Shown here: one piece after another, positions 1 to 6,975 of the stretch
How the letters are laid out: every line of letters begins with the position of its first letter
Position numbering within the stretch: the stretch's first letter is position 1
Source of the DNA: JBEVNR01 sp040507985
Lineage (GTDB): Bacteria; Pseudomonadota; Alphaproteobacteria; Rickettsiales; UBA6187
Direction: 5' to 3'
DNA: 19,646 bases
NCBI GenBank assembly: GCA_040507985.1
Contig: JBEVNR010000017.1
Location: 1 to 19,646, forward strand
Translations under genes and position numbers: made by a program
Notes under the pieces: model-generated
What the model was told of the DNA's origin: nothing
The model's input: only the letters and a program-made list of their open reading frames with translations
The model's database searches: none

Positions 1-56
1 CCCCCGTTCGTTCCGTCCTTGCAATAAACTTCGCTTCCGCATTTAGGGCAATCCAC
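1..56 (-). CDS. N-terminus of an IS1/IS1595-like transposase (partial, runs off window)
   Basis: Only 18 codons are visible, reading VDCPKCGSEVYCKDGTNG. The CPKCG...YCKDG pattern resembles the N-terminal zinc-ribbon of IS1 InsA and IS1595-type transposases (CPxCGS..V.K.G). No ATG is available: the frame upstream runs into a TAA after about a dozen codons. A GTG start at 56-54 is favoured because a GGAG ribosome-binding site lies six bases before it (66-63). The minus-strand sequence just upstream (about 98-70, beginning GGGGTTTGATAAGG) could be the terminal repeat of the same element, but the other end is outside the window. A non-transposase zinc-ribbon protein cannot be excluded from so short a piece. 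Confidence 0.45.
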   Translation of the reverse strand, partial: MDCPKCGSEVYCKDGTNG

Positions 57-101
57 GACAGTCTCCGACTCAATTAAATCACCTTATCAAACCCCTCCAT
101 A

Positions 102-527
102 TCATATCAATGCTAAATTAGCAATGCCAAAATTTCTAGCTGTTTCGAATATCGGCATAAATTTAGCTTCTGAAAATATTTTTCCTTGTTCAATAATTAA
201 ACCATCAGTAGAATGCCAAGAATCTTCTTGTCGTTTTTTTTGTCGATCATAAAGTATGAAATGTTTGCCGCATGAAAAACGACGCAAAGGCAATTCTTTC
301 CCTCCACTTAAAATAATAGTATGCCTACCATGACTTTCGACAAGATTTAATAAAGCCAAAAAAACATCTAATTCTCTAAGGGCCATTTCAAATTTATCCG
401 AAATAGTGTGGCCATGAGTGCTAACGGTTAAATACGCGGAATAATGGGAAGGATCAGAAGGAGAAAGTCTATTATGTGGAAAAGGCGATATGTCTAGGTA
501 CGGCGGAATATTAGGATGTATTGTATA
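102..527 (-). pseudogene. 3' fragment of an unidentified gene, truncated by the IS630 insertion
   Basis: A minus-strand frame is open from the IS junction at 527 to a TGA at 104-102, about 141 codons. It contains no ATG, GTG or TTG until the methionine at 386, and that start has no good ribosome-binding site. The 47 codons before it (…HPNIPPYLDISPF…HYSAYLTVSTHGHTI…) look like ordinary protein, so the real start was probably lost. If the IS is removed in silico, this frame joins a different frame from the neighbouring gene at 1455-1931 and meets a TGA within about six codons, so the gene was either already frameshifted or began elsewhere. I do not recognise the protein family. A short protein starting at 386 (94 aa) is the alternative reading. 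Confidence 0.4.
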
Positions 528-550
528 GTCTTTCGCGACAGGTTAGCGAC
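528..550 (+). repeat. IS630 left terminal inverted repeat
   Basis: The repeat begins GTCTTTCGCGACAGG and ends AGCGAC. It matches the reverse complement of 1483-1505 at 22 of 23 positions. TA precedes it at 526-527. The transposase stop codon (545-543) lies within it. Confidence 0.9.
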
Positions 551-1411
551 AATTTATAAGGATGGCGGCCTGGAGGGCTGAGGAGAGGCAGAGGAAGGTG
601 CGCATGATTTTTCTTGCGGCGTTTTTGAGGGGAAACCACCTTTGTTCGATAGGGTTGAAATCGGGGGAATAAGGAGAAAGAAACAAGAGCTTGCATCCCG
701 CCTTTTCGATAAGTTCCTTGGTTTCGGGTGATTTATGGAACCTTGCGTTGTCCATGACGACGGTTTTTCCTTCTCCTATTGCAGGCAAGAGCTGCGTCTC
801 CAGCCATGCGTTGAATTGGTCCGCGTCGGTGTGCCCCTCAAAAATGCACGGCGCGGCAAGCTTTCCGTCATGCAATCCCGAGATGACGCTAAGGCGTTTT
901 TTTCCGCATCCCGGCTTGACCGCGAAGCATGGCGCGCCTTTTTTGCTCCACCCGTAGGCATAGGCGTCATTGGAATCCATGCCCGTCTCGTCAACCCAAA
1001 CGCGCTCCCCTTCCGGTATTTTCGCTAATTCCCCTAAGAATCTTTCCCGCTTTTCCTCGTCCCTCTCCTTGTAGTTGAATGTTTTTTTTTACGCGTTATG
1101 CCCAATTTCTTCAATTTTCGGCTGATCGCATGGATGCTTAGCTCCGTCTCCCATCCCGACGCCATCTCGGACAGCGTGCAATGCGCGCGCTCTTCCGCGA
1201 ACTTTTGAAACTTTTCGTCGTCCGCGATCTTGCTCCGGTCGCCCGCCTTATACAAAGGTTTTAATTCTCCGGTCTCTTGCAATATTTTATTCCATCGATA
1301 TACGCAATCGCGCGAAATATCGAAACGATCCGCAACCTCGTCCGCGCTTACACCGGCGCGATACGCTTCCACCGACCGAATCCGCAAGTCCTCGCTATAA
1401 GCCTTTGGCAC
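543..1411 (-). CDS. IS630-family transposase, two frames joined by -1 frameshift on A9
   Basis: The first frame (1411-1034) starts MPKAYSEDLRIRSVEAYRAG and carries a helix-turn-helix (DEVADRFDISRDCVYRW), the DNA-binding part. The second frame holds the DDE catalytic domain: WVDETG supplies the first Asp, VVMDNARFHKS the second Asp, and SPDFNPIEQRW the Glu. The frames join at a run of nine A residues (minus strand; T9 at 1082-1090). A -1 shift there continues as KTFNYKERDEEKRERFLGEL and then into the catalytic domain without a stop. This is how several IS630 and IS3 elements make full-length transposase, by ribosomal or transcriptional slippage. Without the shift, the product is a 125-aa DNA-binding protein. 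Joined length is about 290 aa, slightly short of typical IS630 transposases. Confidence 0.88.
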
Positions 1412-1454
1412 AAAAAACTCCTAAAAGACCCTCCTTTAATCATTCATCCCTTAA

Positions 1455-1931
1455 TTATTCGTTAAAAATTCCCAAAATAAACGTCGCTAACCTGTCGCGA
1501 AGGACTATAGTAGGATTGAACATCAAACTGACGAATCGCGGAACGAGACGGAAATTTTCACACGCCAGTTCTAAAATTTCTATATGGGTCGCAGATAAAT
1601 CGTCTCTTTGATCGACCATAATCGCGGAATAACTATGACTGAGATAGACAAAGTCTCCTTCGGACGCTTTGTCGCATACGCTTCGAGCGGTAGAAAGCGG
1701 CGCGGCATACACGAAATTACGCCAACCAACGTCTTCGCGGGAAGATAGCGTGAAGTAGATCCGCTCGGCTCTCCCAGAAGATTCTCGTATTTCCTCAATC
1801 ACGTAACGGTTTCCGCTATCGTCTTGCGGCGTGATTTTTTCTATAAACGGATCGACGTGCGTTTCGCCGCCGTATGCTAAAGGCGCATAAGCAAACGCTA
1901 TAAGAGAGAGAAAAAGGTAAAATGCCGACAC
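1455..1931 (-). CDS. Exported hypothetical protein with IS-altered C-terminus
   Basis: The start is a GTG at 1931 with AGAAG just upstream; the frame is closed by a TAA further up. The product begins with a signal peptide (MSAFYLFLSLIAFAYAPLAYGG), suggesting export to the periplasm, with a mature part of about 135 residues rich in beta-type sequence. I recognise no family. The IS630 element enters at the codon for the Ile in FNPTI (TA at 1507-1506), so the last 16 residues (VLRDRLATFILGIFNE) are encoded by the insertion sequence. Removing the element in silico gives ...FNPTI-YNTS and a TAA, so the native protein ended only four codons further. The insertion probably did little harm to this gene. 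Confidence 0.5.
   Translation of the reverse strand: MSAFYLFLSLIAFAYAPLAYGGETHVDPFIEKITPQDDSGNRYVIEEIRESSGRAERIYFTLSSREDVGWRNFVYAAPLSTARSVCDKASEGDFVYLSHSYSAIMVDQRDDLSATHIEILELACENFRLVPRFVSLMFNPTIVLRDRLATFILGIFNE
1483..1505 (-). repeat. IS630 right terminal inverted repeat
   Basis: On the minus strand it begins GTCCTTCGCGACAGG. It differs from the left repeat only at its fourth base. TA follows at 1506-1507, completing the target-site duplication. It lies upstream of the transposase start (1411), so the transposase promoter is probably in 1412-1482. Confidence 0.9.
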
Positions 1932-2200
1932 GTAGACTTCTTGATATTATCAAATATATCATTCAACTTAGGCGACTTACCCAAAATATTCGTTAACCGC
2001 CGCTACTTTAAAGATTACGTCGGTGAACACGCGACAAGCCAGCCCGTTTACGCGGTGCCGCTCATAAACTTGGCATATTCGTCGATTAAATGTTCCCCAA
2101 AAAGGAGTTGCCGAATCGGACGCATTGGGCCGACACAAGGTTCCTTTCTGCCAAAGGGCCGGCACCGTACCGTCCGCAAGGGGGAAGTCCCAAATAAGGT
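1932..2200. other. Stretch without a supported gene
   Basis: A minus-strand frame (2231-1977, 84 codons, ending VFTDVIFKVAAVNEYFG) and a plus-strand frame (1941-2204) are open here. Neither has a convincing ribosome-binding site or a recognisable family. The stretch lies where the N-terminal half of the decayed Abi gene should have been, so it may be replacement DNA at a recombination junction. Confidence 0.3.
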
Positions 2201-2719
2201 TTAGAGCGAGGCTCCGGTACTCACTGTGCATTATTTAGGAATCCCGTTAGTAATTGTGTAGATGCGACTATTGCCTCTTATTACGGTATGGACTGGCTCT
2301 TACAGTCTACTGTCTAACGCAGGAAGATACCGAAAGGCTGACGAAATATCCGAAGGGAGTACGGGCGGTCTCCGACTCACGGCGATATAGCGCAACTGAG
2401 CTTCGGCTTCTGGCATTCCTTTTTTCACAAACGCTATGACACTATCCTCTGGCAACGCAAACATGCGTTGCCGACAGCGTTCCCGCTCCTTACGCGTCGG
2501 AACCGGGCGCGCATCCATATAGAGCCGCGCCTACAGCAAATCAAAGATCTACGAAACCGCATCGCCCATCATGCACCCATCTGGAACCGCAATCCGTCCG
2601 CAGCCGAAACGCATTCGTTATGCTTGGATTTCATCGCCGCCATCTCGACCGACGCCTTGGAGCGACTGAAGGATATAGACGGCTTTCAAAAGATATGGTT
2701 GCAAGGGCCTTTCGCTTAA
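2201..2719 (+). pseudogene. Abi-family (HEPN) abortive-infection protein, decayed remnant
   Basis: One plus-strand frame carries the family pattern but has in-frame stops at 2315-2317 (TAA) and 2339-2341 (TGA). Recognisable pieces in order are ALFRNPVSNCVDATIASYYG (cf. the LRNAVS..L...YG segment of Abi proteins), THGDIAQLSFGFWHSFF (cf. the GDIVAxLSFGFW signature), and IKDLRNRIAHHAPIW, the RNxxxH motif of HEPN RNase domains, followed by about 50 C-terminal residues to a TAA ending at 2719. The sequence before about 2228 fits another frame (EAPVLTV), so there is a frameshift too, and the N-terminal half is missing. Family knowledge: Abi_2/AbiD/F-like proteins stop phage growth by RNA cleavage. 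This copy cannot make a full protein. A TTG at 2468 could start an 83-aa C-terminal piece, which I consider unlikely to be functional. Confidence 0.75.
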
Positions 2720-2753
2720 AGATGATTAAATCCAACCGTTTATCAACAATAAA

Positions 2754-2781
2754 TTGAATATTTATTCTTTTGCCGTATTAA
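2754..2781 (+). promoter_or_regulatory. Putative sigma-70 promoter of the Zorya operon
   Basis: TTGAAT (2754-2759), a 16-base spacer and TATTAA (2776-2781) resemble -35 and -10 boxes in the A+T-rich gap between the Abi remnant and zorA. Transcription would begin near 2788 and yield a leader of about 80 bases containing the hairpin at 2805-2834. This is inferred from pattern alone. Confidence 0.3.
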
Positions 2782-2804
2782 TGTCGGAATTTGATTTGGC
2801 AGTT

Positions 2805-2834
2805 TTTGACGATGCTCTTCGGAGAATCGTCAAA
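2805..2834 (+). promoter_or_regulatory. UUCG-capped hairpin in the zorA leader
   Basis: TTTGACGAT (2805-2813) pairs perfectly with ATCGTCAAA (2826-2834). Inside, after one G/A mismatch, CTC pairs with GAG around a TTCG tetraloop (2818-2821). The structure sits 34 bases before the zorA start. No U-run follows it, so it is not a classic terminator in the plus direction. It could be an RNA leader structure, a protein-binding inverted repeat (operator), or an mRNA stabiliser for the operon. The pairing is seen directly; the role is inferred. Confidence 0.5.
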
Positions 2835-2868
2835 GATTATCGATGGCAACCGACTAGGATAAATATAA

Positions 2869-4752
2869 ATGGACTTCCTGCATTCGCTAGACGTCGGCAA
2901 AGCGTTGCATCCCCTGTTTAGTCGGATCGCCGATCCTATCACGCCGACCATTTTTCTAGCTATACTGTTTGCTTTAACCGGATGGGGTTGGTGGGAAACT
3001 TACCGGCTTTTACGATGGGGAAAACGCCTTTTTAAAACGGCAAGCAAAGTCATTAGAGATCTCGCCCCCGAGCCGAAATCCAAACAGTTCTTTGAGCATT
3101 TCGACGAGATTGACGGCAAGATTTGCGAAGACTCCGCTATCAGGCCGTTCTGGCAGGAATTTAGCGAAAGCGCCTTTCCTGACGCCGAACGCCGGCAGAT
3201 ATGCCTAACCGCCCGTCCGTCCAATTACTTGAACAAATACGCCGTTCTCTCCGCTAAGGGGAACGTAAAACAAGTTCAGGCATACCCGAATTACCTGATA
3301 GGACTCGGACTGTTTTTTACGTTCCTAGGCTTGGCGGCGGCATTGGACGTCGCTCAATCCGGACTCGGTTCCGCCGAGAAAAGCCAATCGGCCTTGCAGG
3401 ATTTGCTGGCGGTGGCGTCCGTCAAATTCATCAGCTCGCTGACGGCGGTATTGCTCAGCCTGCTATTATCCTTTTGGCAACGCAGCGCCTTTAACCGGTG
3501 TCGCAAGGCGATAAGCGGCTTTTGCTCTCTCATCGAGGAGCGTACCGAGTTCATGCCGACGGAAAAGCTAATGATGCGTTCCCTGACGGAACTGCAAAAG
3601 CAAACCGGCTTTCAAGCGAATATGGCACAGAATATCTCGGACAATTTAAGCGCCCTTCTCGCTAAGAGCCTGCCAGAAAGCGTCGTCGGCGCCTTGCAGC
3701 CGCTCGCCGATGAAATCCGCCGTTTAGCAAACTCGTTTCAAGGCTCAAATCACGACGCTTTACAAAAAGCGCTCGATGAATTTCTGACACAGCTCCGGCA
3801 ATCCTCAGGCAAGGATATGGATTCTATGGTGGCGAGCGTGCGGACGCTCAAAGAAGCCTTGGACGTGCTTATCGAGAATATGCAGGGGACAAGCCGAAAT
3901 TTCGGGCAGGATACGAAGGAATCCACGGGGCGGTTAGCCGCCGTCATGGAACGTTTTTCCGAAACCTTCGCGCCGGTGCAGCAGGGCATGGCGCAATTCG
4001 GCCAAACATTGGCCGCGCTGGAGGGCATCGCCAAGCAAATCGAACAAGCGGGAGGCAGCATCAACGGCGCCGCCGGGACGAATGAACGCGCCGTCGCCAA
4101 TCTCTCCGGAGCGGTGGACGGCATCTCCGGGCAGCTTGAGCCTATCAAGGAAACGTTGCAACATTTGCACGGTTACATGCAATTGGCCGGAGAGAGCGCC
4201 CGACAAATGCAGCAAGCGGGCGGGACGATAGAAACCGCCGCCGACGGTTTCCGACGTTCGGCGGACGTCATCGGACAAGTGCATGATAAGCTGGCAGACA
4301 AGATGCAGGCATTCTCACAAGCGGCGGATAACGTCTCCGGCACCGTCGTCGCGCTGAAGCATGCGTCGGAGCAAGTCAGCAATGCGGCAAATCCGCTTAC
4401 GCTTGCATCGAACGGAATGGAGAAGGCCGCGTCCGCCATCCATCAAACGGAAGCGCGGATTCAGGAATCCCAACAGGAGCTCCGGCGGATATTGGAAGGC
4501 ATCGGCGCCGTATCTGAAGCGTTGCCGAAAACGCTGGCTTCCTATGAACAGCGCTTCGGGAAGGTAGACGCAGATATGGATCGGGCGTTTAGTCGGTTGA
4601 GCGAGGGTTCCCTTGAGTTTAGAGAATCCGTAAACACGTTTGTCGCTAAATTGGACGAAAACTTTACGAAGGCCGTCAGTACCCTTGCCGGCGCCATTGA
4701 AGAGCTAGCGGAAGAGCGCGCACAACAACCGACGGCGACAAGCCACGGATAA
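2869..4752 (+). CDS. zorA: ZorA: MotA/TolQ/ExbB-like channel protein of type I Zorya
   Basis: ZorA is the five-subunit proton-channel part of the Zorya anti-phage motor in the inner membrane. This 627-aa protein shows three membrane helices: about 26-48 (PTIFLAILFALTGW), 140-162 (NYLIGLGLFFTFLGLAAAL, carrying the MotA-type GxxxTFLGL motif) and 180-203 (AVASVKFISSLTAVLLSLLL). The rest (about 215-615) is Gln/Ala/Glu-rich, almost free of proline, and looks like a long helical cytoplasmic tail. In type I Zorya this tail runs deep into the cytoplasm and links envelope sensing to the effectors. Three 56-residue repeats lie at about 385-552. AGGA (2856-2859) precedes the ATG by nine bases. It is the first of four genes; zorB begins 11 bases after its stop. 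Confidence 0.93.
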   Translation: MDFLHSLDVGKALHPLFSRIADPITPTIFLAILFALTGWGWWETYRLLRWGKRLFKTASKVIRDLAPEPKSKQFFEHFDEIDGKICEDSAIRPFWQEFSESAFPDAERRQICLTARPSNYLNKYAVLSAKGNVKQVQAYPNYLIGLGLFFTFLGLAAALDVAQSGLGSAEKSQSALQDLLAVASVKFISSLTAVLLSLLLSFWQRSAFNRCRKAISGFCSLIEERTEFMPTEKLMMRSLTELQKQTGFQANMAQNISDNLSALLAKSLPESVVGALQPLADEIRRLANSFQGSNHDALQKALDEFLTQLRQSSGKDMDSMVASVRTLKEALDVLIENMQGTSRNFGQDTKESTGRLAAVMERFSETFAPVQQGMAQFGQTLAALEGIAKQIEQAGGSINGAAGTNERAVANLSGAVDGISGQLEPIKETLQHLHGYMQLAGESARQMQQAGGTIETAADGFRRSADVIGQVHDKLADKMQAFSQAADNVSGTVVALKHASEQVSNAANPLTLASNGMEKAASAIHQTEARIQESQQELRRILEGIGAVSEALPKTLASYEQRFGKVDADMDRAFSRLSEGSLEFRESVNTFVAKLDENFTKAVSTLAGAIEELAEERAQQPTATSHG

Positions 4753-4763
4753 GGGGAACGAAG

Positions 4764-5552
4764 ATGACGGTCGCCCGCGACGATACGGAAGCGCATGACG
4801 AAAGCTATTTCGCCTCTTTTACCGATTTGCTGGTAGGAGTGCTGTTCGTATTTATTATCCTGCTCATGGTATTTGCCGGCAATTTGAACAAACAGACAGA
4901 GCGAGCCAAGGAAGCGACCGAAGAGGCACGAAAAGCCACGGAAGCTATCATCGGCATGTTGGAATCCCGCAATACGGTACTGCAAGAAATGCGCCGTAGT
5001 TTGAAGGAAGCGGGAGTAACCGTCACGGTGGACGAAGAACAGGGCATTTTACGGCTGCCCGAAAGCGTCTTGTTCGACTTGGGAAAGGACGCGTTGAGCG
5101 TCAGAGGTACGGACGCGCTGGCGAAGCTGGCAGGCGTCATGCGTCGCTATCTGCCTTGTCTCGCACGTCTTCGGGAAACGGAGTCGGGAAATGCCGAGAT
5201 ATGCGCGACGCTAAAGCTAAAAAATCGGGACGGATTGGAAACCGTTTTGATCGAAGGCCATACGGATAGCAAAGGAAGCGATAAGGGATTTGATAATTGG
5301 GGGCTTTCCGCTCGCCGCTCCATCAACGTATTCCGCCAGCTTACACAGACGGAATCGATATTGAATCAAAATATCGTCAATTTGCAGGGTTACCCCGTCC
5401 TTGCGGTAAGCGCGTATGAATCGCGTCGGCCGGTAAACCCTAACGCCGCTACGGATGACGAACTGAAACAAAACCGCAGGATAGACCTACGCTTTATCAT
5501 GCGCTCTCCTACGCCTGAGGACGTCAAACGCCTTCAATCCGTGCAACAGTAA
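4764..5552 (+). CDS. zorB: ZorB: MotB/OmpA-like stator partner of type I Zorya
   Basis: ZorB pairs with ZorA to form the ion-driven motor and anchors it to the cell wall. The 262-aa product has a short cytoplasmic N-terminus and one membrane helix (about 17-42, ASFTDLLVGVLFVFIILLMVFAG) containing Asp21, in the position of the essential ion-carrying Asp of MotB and ZorB. A charged linker follows (EATEEARKATEAI), then an OmpA-type peptidoglycan-binding domain (about 95-250) with EGHTDS (His166, Asp168), NWGLSARRSINVF, YESRRPV and QNRRIDLRF. Length and order fit ZorB. GGGGAA eight bases or so before the ATG is the ribosome-binding site; four bases separate its stop from zorC. Flagellar MotB is excluded because the neighbours are not flagellar. 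Confidence 0.93.
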   Translation: MTVARDDTEAHDESYFASFTDLLVGVLFVFIILLMVFAGNLNKQTERAKEATEEARKATEAIIGMLESRNTVLQEMRRSLKEAGVTVTVDEEQGILRLPESVLFDLGKDALSVRGTDALAKLAGVMRRYLPCLARLRETESGNAEICATLKLKNRDGLETVLIEGHTDSKGSDKGFDNWGLSARRSINVFRQLTQTESILNQNIVNLQGYPVLAVSAYESRRPVNPNAATDDELKQNRRIDLRFIMRSPTPEDVKRLQSVQQ

Positions 5553-5556
5553 CGCT

Positions 5557-6975
5557 ATGGCGGGAAAGCTCAAGGAAAAACTCATTCTCTTCCACAGCTT
5601 ACCCTTTAAGCCGCCCGTCCTGCCTCAAGAGCCGCGCCTTGCTCTAAAGGCGGCGGAAGTCGCCATACGCTTTTCTGGCGTTCCGCGCCCTCCTGAAACG
5701 TTTGAGTTGGAACCGATTTATCGACGCTTCATGGAGGCGCTGTCTACGGGCAAATGGGACGACATTTCGTTACGCGATTGGCGTTATGCGCCGTATGTGT
5801 TTTGGCATGGCGGCGGTTCCTTAATTAAAGAGGCATCGTTTCGTGCACGCTATCGCGCATGGCTGGAGAGACAAACCGGCAGCGCATGGAAGCGGCTCAT
5901 CGGGGCTTACCTCCGGGAGTTTCTAAGGCATAAGGATTTTCCGCATATTTACCGTGAATTATCCGGCTGGATAAGGCAAGGCCTGCAACGTCCCGACATG
6001 GCAAAGCGGCTGGAGATATGGCGACAGCGCGACGCGGATATAGACATGTTTTCCGACGGGTTCGAGACGGAAAAAGCCGTGGCGGCGTTCATCAAGACGT
6101 GCGGTTCGGACATGGCGCGTTTTGCGGAATATACGGGCATGCGCGGAATGTTAGCGCAAAACGGCTATACGCAAGCCGTTGCGGAGACCATGTTGGATCG
6201 ACTATTACGCTGGACGGCGGAACTGCCTAAGCTTCCGGATACTCTTTTGCCGTTTTTTGATGACGGCAGTACATGGCGTTTTCCGGTCTTACGCGCATCC
6301 TTATTAGAAGCGCTGTTGTTACCGTGGAAAGTAAACGTTCCATCCTTGGAATATCAAAACCGATTGCAGAACCTATTGCTTCAGCGTTCGGGCGACCCGC
6401 GTTTGCGAAACGTAAGGCAGGATAAATGGCGCGGCGTCTCGGAAGACGCGCTGGCCGTCCTCCTGCGGTGGTTGGTAGGAGAAACGATAAAACAGTTCTT
6501 TGCCGTTATCGACCAAGTAGCTGAACCTCAATGGCAATACCGGCGCGCCTTTTGGCTGGCATATTATCATAAGGGCTATATCGACGATGCTTGGGTTGTC
6601 TTCGGAAAGCAGGCACGATTACATGCGGTTCAGTCATTCGGGCGCAGCATCGGCGCCGGCAGCATCAGCGGCGGGCAGCATTTCCCTAACCACTCCATAC
6701 TAATACTGAAAATTGGCGATTATATTTTTGCCGATTGGAGCCATAAAGGTAAATGCAGAGCATGGTCGCTGAATGATCGGAATTGCCCTAAACTCCACCG
6801 TCTTGACTATCATGCAGACGATTTTCGTAAGCCTTCGATGCAAATTGTTGCCACCCACCAAGAAGACGGCATCAGCCATCAAGGGAGCGAAAACTACCGC
6901 TGGCAGATCCGCTTGGCGGAATTTATCCGCCACAATACTGGCATCACAATGAGTCAACATGATTACCGCATTTAG
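5557..6975 (+). CDS. zorC: ZorC: EH-signature-like protein of type I Zorya
   Basis: ZorC is a cytosolic subunit found only in Zorya types with a ZorD effector; it belongs to the EH_Signature family and is thought to bind DNA and hand it to ZorD after the motor is triggered. The 472-aa product is mostly helical and rich in Trp and Arg (LRDWRYAPYVFWHGGG, RYRAWLERQ), with a final alpha/beta part (about 355-460) containing FGRSIGAGSISGGQHFPNHS (His379), GDYIFADWSHKGKCRAW (Asp388, Trp394) and IRLAEFIRHNTG. I assign it chiefly from position and length, with the C-terminal pattern in support; the family diverges strongly. Its 3' end overlaps zorD by 17 bases, and its start is four bases after the zorB stop, so translation is probably coupled. 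Confidence 0.85.
   Translation: MAGKLKEKLILFHSLPFKPPVLPQEPRLALKAAEVAIRFSGVPRPPETFELEPIYRRFMEALSTGKWDDISLRDWRYAPYVFWHGGGSLIKEASFRARYRAWLERQTGSAWKRLIGAYLREFLRHKDFPHIYRELSGWIRQGLQRPDMAKRLEIWRQRDADIDMFSDGFETEKAVAAFIKTCGSDMARFAEYTGMRGMLAQNGYTQAVAETMLDRLLRWTAELPKLPDTLLPFFDDGSTWRFPVLRASLLEALLLPWKVNVPSLEYQNRLQNLLLQRSGDPRLRNVRQDKWRGVSEDALAVLLRWLVGETIKQFFAVIDQVAEPQWQYRRAFWLAYYHKGYIDDAWVVFGKQARLHAVQSFGRSIGAGSISGGQHFPNHSILILKIGDYIFADWSHKGKCRAWSLNDRNCPKLHRLDYHADDFRKPSMQIVATHQEDGISHQGSENYRWQIRLAEFIRHNTGITMSQHDYRI

Larger units (their letters stand above)
528..1505 (-). mobile_element. IS630-family insertion sequence (complete)
   Basis: This is a complete 978-bp element. Its ends are 23-bp terminal inverted repeats (528-550 and 1483-1505) with one mismatch, and it is flanked by a TA dinucleotide on both sides (526-527 and 1506-1507), the target duplication expected of the IS630/Tc1-mariner group. 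It carries one transposase, split over two frames. The transposase stop codon lies inside the left inverted repeat. The element sits between two minus-strand gene pieces and replaces the last codons of the exported-protein gene on its right. Nothing suggests that it has decayed. Confidence 0.9.

Noticed and set aside
1977..2231. 84-codon minus-strand ORF as a gene
   Set aside because: No ribosome-binding site, no family, and it overlaps the Abi remnant at its start; kept only as part of the unassigned stretch.
2805..2834. Rho-independent terminator of the Abi remnant
   Set aside because: The stem is strong but is followed by GATTATCG on the plus strand, not a U-run, and by no U-run on the minus strand either.
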